DNA from: CAZVUW01 sp964629825
GTDB lineage: Bacteria > Actinomycetota > Nitriliruptoria > Euzebyales > Egibacteraceae
Assembly: GCA_964629825.1 (NCBI GenBank)
Contig: CAZVUW010000057.1
Location: 1 to 21,237 of the forward strand
Length of the DNA stretch: 21,237 bases
Direction: 5' to 3'
A program made the translations under genes and the position numbers. The notes under the pieces were generated by a model. That model was not told the origin of the DNA. It did not search any database and saw only the letters and a program-made list of their open reading frames with translations. Below are positions 6,222 through 12,907 of this stretch, piece by piece. The first letter of the stretch is position 1. Every line of letters starts with the position of its first letter.

Positions 6222-9200
6222 CTAGGCCTCGTCCTCTGCGATGCTCGCGACGGCGTCGCGGAGCATCCGGACGGTGACCGACAGCGCGGACAGCGGCGCC
6301 TCGTCCTCGCGCTGGAGCAGCTCGATCATGGCGTGCACCCGCTCCTGGGCGGCGACGCGGGCGCTCAGGAACTCCGCCACCGCCTTGTCCGCGGCGAGGT
6401 CCGGGTACTCGCGAAGGATCCTCGCGGCGGCCGTGCCGCGCGCCGCGCGCAGGTCGTCGAGCAGACCACGGTGCTGCCAGCGCTCCCAGCGTCCTCGTGG
6501 TGAGAACTCGCGCAGGCGCTCGAACAGGTAGTTGAGCGGCAGCGCCTCGTTCACGCGGAAGAACACGTCGGCGACGTGCCGCACGGGCCGACCGACCTGC
6601 TGCGCCAGGACGGAGACGTCCGGCGTGATGACGAGCTCCGAGAGAAGCGTCAGCTCCTCGGCCAGCTCCTCGGGGATGCCGAGGTCGACGTAGCGCTCGC
6701 TGCGGCGGCGCCGGTCCAGCAGGAGGGCGCGGGAGCCGAGCTCCTCCAGCGACTCGGCCAGCTCGGCCATCGCGGGCCGGTCGCGCTCGATGCGCGCCGA
6801 GATGCTCGGCAGACCCTGCTGGAGGTAGGCCCGGGCGAAGGCGTCGACCAGGCGGGTGACCTCCCACACCAGCTCCAGCTGGAGCTCGGGCTCGCAGCGG
6901 TCGTCGAGCTCCTCGATCTTGGCCCACAGCGCCGGGGCGTCGACGACCTCCCGGGCCGCCCAGTAGGCGCCGGCGACCTCGGCCACCCCGACCGCGAACT
7001 CGTGCGCGGTCCGGCTGATCCAGGTGATGCCCATCCGGTTGACGATCTCATTGGCGAGAGCGGTGGCGATCAGCTCGCGCCGCAGCCGGTGGCTGTCCAG
7101 CAGGTCGTCGAAGCGCTCCACCGCGGCGCGCGGGAACGAGGCGACGAGCAGCGGCCGCAGCTCGGGGTCGTCGGGCAGGTCGCTGACGACCAGCGCGTCG
7201 CGCAGGTGCACCTTGGTGTAGCCGAGCAGGACGGCGAGCTCGGGCCGGGTTAGGCCGGCGCCGGCCTCGCGGCGCTCCAGCATCTCGGCCGTCGACGGCA
7301 GCACCTCGACCTCGCGGTCCAGGCGGACGCTGTTGGCGGCGCCGCGCGAGGAGGCCGTGAACGGGCTCTCCGCCGACTCCAGGTCGACCATGAGCTGCTC
7401 GTAGGCCTCCATGCCCACGTTGCTGGAGGCCAGCTCGGCGCTGATCGCCCAGGTCTGAAGGTAGACGTCGCGGAGCACGGCCGAGGCGACGTCGTCGGTC
7501 ATCTCGGCGAGCAGCTCGTCGCGGCTGTCGTCGTCCAGACGGCCGGCGTCCATCGCGGCGCGGAACAGGATCTTGAGGTTCACCTCGCGGTCGGAGGTGT
7601 CCACGCCGGCGGAGTTGTCGATGAAGTCGGCGTTGCAGCGACCGCCCCTGCGGGCGTACTGGACGCGACCGCGCTGGGTCATGGCCAGGTTGCCGCCCTC
7701 GCCGATGACGCGGGCGCCGACCTCGTCGGCGTTGACGCGGATCGCGTCGTTGACGCGGTCGCCCACGTCCGCGTGCGACTCGGTGGTGGCCTTGATGAAG
7801 GTGCCGATGCCGCCCGCGAACAGCAGGTCGACCGGCGCCGTGAGGATCGCGCGGATGACCTCCGGCGGGCTCAGCACCTCCTCGTCCACGCGCAGCAGCG
7901 CCCGCATCTCCTCGGTCAGCGGGATCTCCTTGGCCGAGCGGGAGAACACGCCTCCACCGGCGCTGATCTTGGACCTGTCGTAGTCCTGCCAGCTCGAGCC
8001 GGGCAGGTCGTACAGCCGCTTCCTCTCCTCGAAGGAGACCTCCGGGTCGGGGTCGGGGTCGATGAAGATGTCGCGGTGGTCGAACGCGGCGACGAGCTTG
8101 ACCGCGCGGCTGCGCAGCAGTCCGTTGCCGAACACGTCACCGGACATGTCGCCGATGCCGACCATGGTGATGGACTCGGTCTGGACGTCGATGCCGAGCT
8201 CGCGGAAGTGCCGCTGCACCGCCACCCAGGCCCCGCGGGCGGTGATGCCCATGGCCTTGTGGTCGTAGCCCCTGGAACCACCGGAGGCGAAGGCGTCGGC
8301 CAGCCAGAAGCCGTACCGCTCGCTGATGGCGTTGGCGACGTCGGAGAACGTCGCGGTGCCGCGGTCGGCGGCGACCACCAGGTAGGGGTCGTCGCCGTCG
8401 CGCCGGAACACCTCCGGCGGCGGCACGACCTCGCCCTGGACGACGTTGTCGGTGACGTCCAGCAGGGCGCGGATGTAGGTCTGGTACTGCTCGCGGACCG
8501 CGTCGCGCAGCTGTGAGGTGTCCGCGGGCGGCCGCTTCAGGACGAAGCCGCCCTTCGAGCCCGTGGGGACGATGACCGCGTTCTTGACCATCTGGGCCTT
8601 CATGAGGCCGAGGACCTCGGTGCGGTAGTCCTCCTGCCGGTCGCTCCAGCGCAGGCCGCCACGCGCGATCGGGCCGCCGCGCAGGTGGATGCCCTCGACC
8701 TCCGGGCTGTAGACGAAGATCTCCACGAACGGGACCGGCTTGGGCACGTCCGGCACGCGCGCCGACTGCAGCTTCAGGGCCAGCGCCTTGGCCCCGACCC
8801 CGTCGCGGCGCCGGGTCCAGCGGTTGGTGCGGACGGTGGCCTCGATCATCCCGCGCAGCCGGCGCAGGATGCGGTCCTGGTCGAGCCGCTGGACCTTCTG
8901 GAGGGCCCTGTCCACTGCCTCCCTGGCCTCGGCGAGGCGGTCGGGGTCGTCCGTCTCGCGCGGCGCCAGGCGCGCAGCGAACAGGTCGATCAGCGCCCGC
9001 GTGACCTCGCGGTGCTCGATCAGGGCGTCGTTCTGGTAGGCCTCGGTGAAGGAGGTCCCGAGCTGGCGGGCGTAGCGCCGATAGGCGCGCAAGACGGCCA
9101 CGTCGCGCCAGTCGAGCCCCGCCAGGCGGACCAGGCGGTTCAGCGAGTCGGCCTCGGCCTCGCCCTGCCACACGGCATCGGCGGCGGCGCTCATGCGCGG

Positions 9201-11117
9201 GCCGTCGGACTCGACGTCCAGCTCGCCCCCGTCGACCAGGCGGACGCCGAAGTCGCTGAGGAACACGGTGCGGGTCTGGCCGGCGCTGCCGATGCCCTCC
9301 AGCTGGTTGGGGATCTCCTCGACGACCACGAAGCCGAGGCTCTCGAGGATGGGCACGAACGCGGAGAGCTCGACCGGGCTGTCGGTCTTGAAGAACAGGA
9401 AGCGGTGGGTGCTTGGGCTCTCGCCGCGGGTGGCACGCAGCGCCATCAGCGTGGGCAGGTCCTCGTCGATCATGCGGGTGACGTGGACGACGTCCTCCAC
9501 GGCGTCACGCGCATCGACCGCGGACTGGTAGGTGGCGGGGAAGCGGCCGATCCAGCGCTCGGCCAGCGCACGGCCCTCATCCTCGCCGAAGCGCTCCTGC
9601 AGCGCCTCGCGCAGCGAGTCGTCCCAGGTGCGGGCGAGCGCCACCACGTCGCGCTCGAGCTCCTCGAGCTTCACCTCGCCGAGGCGCCCCACGTCCACAT
9701 GCAGAACGAAGTGCAGGAGCGCGTGGCCGCTGTCGGTGATCGACAGGTGGTAGTCGACCGTCTCCGTGCCGAAGCGCTGTGTGAGGAGGTCCTGCACGCG
9801 CCGGCGCAGGCGGGCGTTGAAGCGATCGCGCGGCACGGACACGAGCGCCGACACGGTCCGCCTGGTGGCGTCGATGCGCCACTGCAGGCGCACCTCGGAC
9901 TGCCGCGAGGCCTCGAGCAGCGGCACGATCGCGCGGTGCAACTCCTCGGTGCTGGCGGCGAACAGCTCGTGCTTCGGGAAGGCGTCGAAGAGGGAGCGCA
10001 GCGCTCGCTCGTCGTAGGAGTGATCGACGACGTCCTCGAGGTCGAGGATCCGGCTGAGCTTGCGCCGCAGGACCGGGATGGTGGACGCGGGCACGCCGTA
10101 GGCCTTCTGCGCGAACAGGCCGAGGAGGCGGTGCTCGCCGACGATCAGCCCGTCTGGCTCCACGCGCTTCACGCCCACGTAGATCATGCGCGCCTGGCGG
10201 TGGACCGTGCTGCGGCGGTTGGTGCGCGAGACCGTCAGCAGGTCACCACCCACCATGCGCTCGCGCAGCTCGTCCGGGACCTCGGAGATGGGCACCGGGT
10301 CCGCGTAGGTGGAGCCGGACGTGTCGGAGAGGATCCCCAGCCCCGAGCCGTGCACCACCGCGACCTCGCGCGGCTCGCGCGTGATGTCGTAGGTGCGGGC
10401 CCCGAGGAAAACGAAGTTGTCGTCCAGGAGCCAGGACAGGAGCTCTGCGGCCTCCGCGATCTCCTCCTCGGAGTAGCGGGCCGCGGCCGTCGCCGTCATG
10501 TCCTGGATGATCTCGTCCACCCGCCGGCGCATCGCCGCGTAGTCGCGGGTGGCGGCCTGCGCGTCGCTCAGGACCTTGCGCAGGGCCTCGGCGAGCGGCT
10601 CGTGCTCTTCGACGTCGACGCGCCGGTCGAGGATCACCTGGATGAACGACTCGAGGCGCTCGGCCCCGCGCGCCGGCTTGATGGCGGTGACCTTGCCCTG
10701 GTCGTCGCGCTCCACCCCCATGACGGGATGGACGAGGTCGGAGATGCCGTAGCCGAGCCGGCTGAGCTCCTCGGTGATCGAGGAGACCAGGAAGGGGTTG
10801 TCCTCGATGCTGACCTCGACGACCGTCCCGGCCGCCTCCCAGCCGTCCGCGGCGGTGTCGGGGTCGTAGACCCGCAGGGCCATGTCCTGGCCGTTGCGCT
10901 GGTTCATGAACGCGAAGGCGCCCGCGAGGCGTGCCGCCGCGGTGGTGACGTCCTCGCCCATGCGCCGCAGCTCGGCAGCGGGGGCCCTGCGGTAGGCCGC
11001 CGTGGCCATGGCAGCGGCCGCCTCGACTCGTTCGGGGACCCGCTCGGCTAGAGCTGTCAGGAGCTCGGCGAGCTCCGGCCCCGCCTGCCCCTCGGTCCAT
11101 CCGTCGGTGCTGGACAT
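6222..11117 (-). CDS. gdh: NAD-specific glutamate dehydrogenase, large 180-kDa class
   Basis: A 1631-residue catabolic glutamate dehydrogenase (Bac_GDH family) that oxidises glutamate to 2-oxoglutarate and ammonia with NAD+. The N-terminal half is regulatory and contains ACT-like segments, for example VVEVSIEDNPFLVSSI near residue 100. The catalytic core carries GGLRWSDR (about 820-827), the lysine-rich KAQMVKNAVIVPTGSKGG that follows it, and DFIDNSAGVDTSDREVNLK (about 1161-1180). A long C-terminal helical region completes it. Length matches the Streptomyces and mycobacterial enzymes (about 1590-1650 residues). ATG 11117 is preceded by GAGGAA very close (2 nt) on the - strand. In mycobacteria this enzyme is inhibited by the FHA protein GarA, but no garA is in the window. 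It follows a MerR gene by 140 nt and converges on citrate synthase. Confidence 0.96.
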   Translation of the reverse strand: MSSTDGWTEGQAGPELAELLTALAERVPERVEAAAAMATAAYRRAPAAELRRMGEDVTTAAARLAGAFAFMNQRNGQDMALRVYDPDTAADGWEAAGTVVEVSIEDNPFLVSSITEELSRLGYGISDLVHPVMGVERDDQGKVTAIKPARGAERLESFIQVILDRRVDVEEHEPLAEALRKVLSDAQAATRDYAAMRRRVDEIIQDMTATAAARYSEEEIAEAAELLSWLLDDNFVFLGARTYDITREPREVAVVHGSGLGILSDTSGSTYADPVPISEVPDELRERMVGGDLLTVSRTNRRSTVHRQARMIYVGVKRVEPDGLIVGEHRLLGLFAQKAYGVPASTIPVLRRKLSRILDLEDVVDHSYDERALRSLFDAFPKHELFAASTEELHRAIVPLLEASRQSEVRLQWRIDATRRTVSALVSVPRDRFNARLRRRVQDLLTQRFGTETVDYHLSITDSGHALLHFVLHVDVGRLGEVKLEELERDVVALARTWDDSLREALQERFGEDEGRALAERWIGRFPATYQSAVDARDAVEDVVHVTRMIDEDLPTLMALRATRGESPSTHRFLFFKTDSPVELSAFVPILESLGFVVVEEIPNQLEGIGSAGQTRTVFLSDFGVRLVDGGELDVESDGPRMSAAADAVWQGEAEADSLNRLVRLAGLDWRDVAVLRAYRRYARQLGTSFTEAYQNDALIEHREVTRALIDLFAARLAPRETDDPDRLAEAREAVDRALQKVQRLDQDRILRRLRGMIEATVRTNRWTRRRDGVGAKALALKLQSARVPDVPKPVPFVEIFVYSPEVEGIHLRGGPIARGGLRWSDRQEDYRTEVLGLMKAQMVKNAVIVPTGSKGGFVLKRPPADTSQLRDAVREQYQTYIRALLDVTDNVVQGEVVPPPEVFRRDGDDPYLVVAADRGTATFSDVANAISERYGFWLADAFASGGSRGYDHKAMGITARGAWVAVQRHFRELGIDVQTESITMVGIGDMSGDVFGNGLLRSRAVKLVAAFDHRDIFIDPDPDPEVSFEERKRLYDLPGSSWQDYDRSKISAGGGVFSRSAKEIPLTEEMRALLRVDEEVLSPPEVIRAILTAPVDLLFAGGIGTFIKATTESHADVGDRVNDAIRVNADEVGARVIGEGGNLAMTQRGRVQYARRGGRCNADFIDNSAGVDTSDREVNLKILFRAAMDAGRLDDDSRDELLAEMTDDVASAVLRDVYLQTWAISAELASSNVGMEAYEQLMVDLESAESPFTASSRGAANSVRLDREVEVLPSTAEMLERREAGAGLTRPELAVLLGYTKVHLRDALVVSDLPDDPELRPLLVASFPRAAVERFDDLLDSHRLRRELIATALANEIVNRMGITWISRTAHEFAVGVAEVAGAYWAAREVVDAPALWAKIEELDDRCEPELQLELVWEVTRLVDAFARAYLQQGLPSISARIERDRPAMAELAESLEELGSRALLLDRRRRSERYVDLGIPEELAEELTLLSELVITPDVSVLAQQVGRPVRHVADVFFRVNEALPLNYLFERLREFSPRGRWERWQHRGLLDDLRAARGTAAARILREYPDLAADKAVAEFLSARVAAQERVHAMIELLQREDEAPLSALSVTVRMLRDAVASIAEDEA

Positions 11118-11160
11118 GGTTCCTCAACCGTCCTGGTGCGCGAAGTTCGGGTGCAGCCGT

Positions 11161-11243
11161 GCCGGATTGCGCGAGTAGACCACGAACCGGGTGCTGCGGG
11201 TCGGATGCAGCGTGCCCCCCGCGGTCGCGGGTTGCAATCCGGC
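11161..11243 (-). terminator. Long inverted repeat with inner hairpin between merR and gdh
   Basis: GCCGGATTGC (11161-11170) and GCAATCCGGC (11234-11243) are perfect 10-bp complements around a 63-nt interior. The interior holds a second hairpin, CCCGC/GCGGG (11218-11222 with 11227-11231) over GGTC. On the - strand this lies 15 nt past the MerR stop and ends about 44 nt before the gdh start. It could terminate merR transcription or act as a structured gdh leader. No T-run follows it. Confidence 0.4.
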
Positions 11244-11257
11244 GGTCGTCGGCTGCC

Positions 11258-12055
11258 TCAGCCGCGCGTCTTGCGGTCGTCGGCGTCGGCTTCGGCGGGT
11301 GCATGACGCCGCGCGTTGGCCACAACCGCGCTGCGCACATATGCGGCCAGCCCGGGCGCTATGGCCTCGTAGCGCTCGCGGAAGCGGGGGTCCGCCACGT
11401 ACATCTCGGCGAGGCGCTCGTGCGTGCCGTGCGAGCAGTCGTAGAACCAGCGGTCGATGTGGCGCCGGTGCTGCTCAGCGATGTCCATGGCGAGCTCGCC
11501 CGTCGGAGGCTCACCGGCGCGCAGAGCCTCCGCGAAGCGCTGGTCGAGCGCGCCCATCTCGGCAGTCAGCCGCAGCCAGTCGTCCTTGCTGTAGCTCGCG
11601 GTCCGCTCGCGCGCAGAGCGGAAGGCGTCGCCGGAGCCCCAGCGCTGCTCCACCTCGTCGGCGTGCACGGTGGGGTCGTCCTCGCCGAAGACCTCGAACA
11701 GCTCCTCGGGCGTGAGCGAGATCCCCATGCGCCGGGCGTCCATGGTCTTCTCCACAGCGGCGACCATCTCCTGGAGGCGCTCGACGCGCTCCGTCAGCAG
11801 GACGCGCTGGCGCCGCAGGTGCTCGACCGGGTCGGTGTCGGGGTCGTCGAGGACGGCCGCGATCTTGTCCAGCTCGAAGCCGAGCTCGCGGTAGCACAGG
11901 ATCTGCTGCAGCCGCTCCAGGTCGGCGTCCTCGTACAGGCGGTAGCCCGCGGCCGACCGGGCACTGGGCCGCAGCAGACCGATGTCGTCGTAGTGGTGCA
12001 GGGTGCGCACGGTCACGTGGGCGACCCGCGCCACCTCTCCGATGGTCAGCGCCAT
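11258..12055 (-). CDS. MerR-family regulator with TipAS-like ligand-binding domain
   Basis: A 265-residue transcription activator of the TipA type. The N-terminal winged-helix domain starts LTIGEVARVAHVTVRTLHHYD (3-23) and runs on to IGLLRPSARSAAGYRLY, the MerR signature. A dimerisation coiled coil covers about 76-110. The C-terminal domain (about 125-250) matches TipAS, the thiopeptide-binding domain of Streptomyces lividans TipAL, with WGSGDAFRSARERTASYSKDDW and HRRHIDRWFYDCSHGTHERLAEMYV as landmarks. C207 is kept, but the position of TipAL Cys214, which forms the covalent bond to thiostrepton, is Arg here. The start ATG 12055 has a GGAGG-type site just upstream. It probably activates its own promoter (see the operator) and may affect the divergent stress-protein gene. 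The natural ligand is unknown. Confidence 0.93.
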   Translation of the reverse strand: MALTIGEVARVAHVTVRTLHHYDDIGLLRPSARSAAGYRLYEDADLERLQQILCYRELGFELDKIAAVLDDPDTDPVEHLRRQRVLLTERVERLQEMVAAVEKTMDARRMGISLTPEELFEVFGEDDPTVHADEVEQRWGSGDAFRSARERTASYSKDDWLRLTAEMGALDQRFAEALRAGEPPTGELAMDIAEQHRRHIDRWFYDCSHGTHERLAEMYVADPRFRERYEAIAPGLAAYVRSAVVANARRHAPAEADADDRKTRG

Positions 12056-12078
12056 GCTTCCACCTCCTCCGGCCGGCC

Positions 12079-12109
12079 ACCGTAGACCCTCACGTAACGT
12101 GAGAGTCAA
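12079..12109 (-). promoter_or_regulatory. merR promoter with MerR operator in a 19-bp spacer
   Basis: On the - strand, -35 TTGACT (12104-12109) and -10 TACGGT (12079-12084) are 19 bp apart, the elongated spacing typical of MerR-activated promoters. The spacer contains the palindrome CTCACG-TTA-CGTGAG (12089-12103), which extends to 9-bp arms with one mismatch (12086-12106). It resembles the tipA promoter operator. A start near 12072 would leave a short leader that contains the ribosome-binding site, so autoregulation is likely. Confidence 0.82.
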
Positions 12110-12176
12110 GGGGAACGGGCCTGCATGCGGTAGGGTGACGCAGGCGCGCACGCGCGGTCTCCGAGCCCGCGGGCGG

Positions 12177-12196
12177 CCGCGGCGGGAGCGCCGCGG
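12177..12196 (+). promoter_or_regulatory. Perfect hairpin in the usp leader
   Basis: CCGCGGCG (12177-12184) and CGCCGCGG (12189-12196) form an 8-bp perfect stem over the loop GGAG. It lies 26 nt before the AGGAGGAG ribosome-binding site (12223-12230). A weak TAGGGT -10-like box at 12131-12136 would place it in the 5' leader. Its role is unknown. Confidence 0.4.
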
Positions 12197-12235
12197 ACTG
12201 AGCAGATCGCCGCGGCTGGACCAGGAGGAGCAGCA

Positions 12236-12634
12236 GTGAAGATCGTGGTCGGCTACATCAAGACCGACGAGGGCCGGGCGGCCCTGGACCGCGCCATCGA
12301 AGAGGCGCGGCTGCGCTCGGCCACGTTGGTCGTCGTCCACTCGATGCGCGGGAGCGAGCGGGACGAGATCGAGCAGCTCGCGACCTACCGCGAGGAGTTC
12401 GAGGCGCTCGAGCGCGAGCTGAAGGAGGCCGGCATCTCCTACGAGCTGCGGGAGCTCGTGCGTGGCAAGCCGGCGGGCGAGGACCTGGTCGACTTCGCGA
12501 CCGAGGAGGGCGCCGATCTGATCGTGATCGGCCTGCGGCGGCGCTCGCCGGTCGGGAAGCTGGTGCTCGGCAGCAACGCGCAGGACATCCTCCTGAACGC
12601 CGACTGCCCCGTGCTGGCGGTCAAGGCGGAGTAA
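12236..12634 (+). CDS. Universal stress protein, UspA family
   Basis: A 132-residue single-domain cytosolic UspA protein. The fold shows the beta-1 start MKIVVGYIKTDEGRAAL, the acidic helix around residues 41-66, LIVIGLRRRSPVGKLVLGSNA (95-115) as the nucleotide loop, and the closing strand CPVLAVK (124-130). In the ATP-binding pattern G-x2-G-x9-G-S/T the second glycine is Arg (G99-L100-R101-R102, then G112-S113). That occurs in some Usp subfamilies, so ATP binding is uncertain. The start is GTG 12236 with a strong AGGAGGAG 5 nt upstream. It is divergent from the TipA-like regulator, with 180 nt between the start codons, which makes co-regulation possible but unproven. Confidence 0.92.
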   Translation: MKIVVGYIKTDEGRAALDRAIEEARLRSATLVVVHSMRGSERDEIEQLATYREEFEALERELKEAGISYELRELVRGKPAGEDLVDFATEEGADLIVIGLRRRSPVGKLVLGSNAQDILLNADCPVLAVKAE

Positions 12635-12643
12635 GGGTCGCGC

Positions 12644-12658
12644 GGCCGCTCCGCGGCC
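12644..12658 (+). terminator. Hairpin after usp, possible terminator
   Basis: GGCCGC (12644-12649) pairs with GCGGCC (12653-12658) over TCC, 9 nt after the usp stop. No T-run follows. A second G/C-rich stem, built from the CCCCTCTGGGGGGCCTCCCC tract, lies about 20-35 nt further on. Confidence 0.45.
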
Positions 12659-12720
12659 ACGGCGGGCCGGTTCGAGACCCCTCTGGGGGGCCTCCCCCTG
12701 ACAGCGCACACCTGATCCTG

Positions 12721-12789
12721 CCACCCTGCCCGCACCGTACGGATGGCCGGGGGCGGGCGGGACAGCCTCCCGATCGCGTGGCAGGGTGG
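12721..12789 (+). promoter_or_regulatory. Long-range inverted repeat upstream of the cell-wall gene
   Basis: CCACCCTGCC (12721-12730) and GGCAGGGTGG (12780-12789) are perfect 10-bp complements enclosing 49 nt. The interior can form a further weak stem (CGGG with CCCG). It ends 118 nt before the start of the secreted RlpA-fusion gene, in a 273-nt gene-free gap. It may be a structured leader RNA or a leftover terminator. It does not match a riboswitch consensus that I can recognise. Confidence 0.35.
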
Positions 12790-12907
12790 ACTCCGGCTCA
12801 CTGAGAAGCCCTTCTGTGGCACGTCCTCGGCCCCTCGCGCCGTCTCGCCGCCTCCCGCGTCCCCCTTTCATCGACGCGCGCCCTGACCCCGATCCCAAGG
12901 TTTGTTC

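Noticed and set aside
8685..11051. A 788-codon open frame on the + strand, antisense to gdh
   Set aside because: It lies wholly inside the well-supported gdh gene. Its product is low-complexity Ala/Val/Asp/Gly/Arg/Leu with no motif, as expected from the reverse complement of GC-rich codons.
12110..12136. A full + strand promoter for usp
   Set aside because: TAGGGT at 12131 is a possible -10, but no -35 is found at the right distance, so it is mentioned with the leader rather than listed as its own feature.
12660..12907. c-di-AMP (ydaO) or cobalamin riboswitch before the RlpA-fusion gene
   Set aside because: The context made it worth looking for, but the conserved sequence blocks of either riboswitch are not recognisable. 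Only generic stems are seen.
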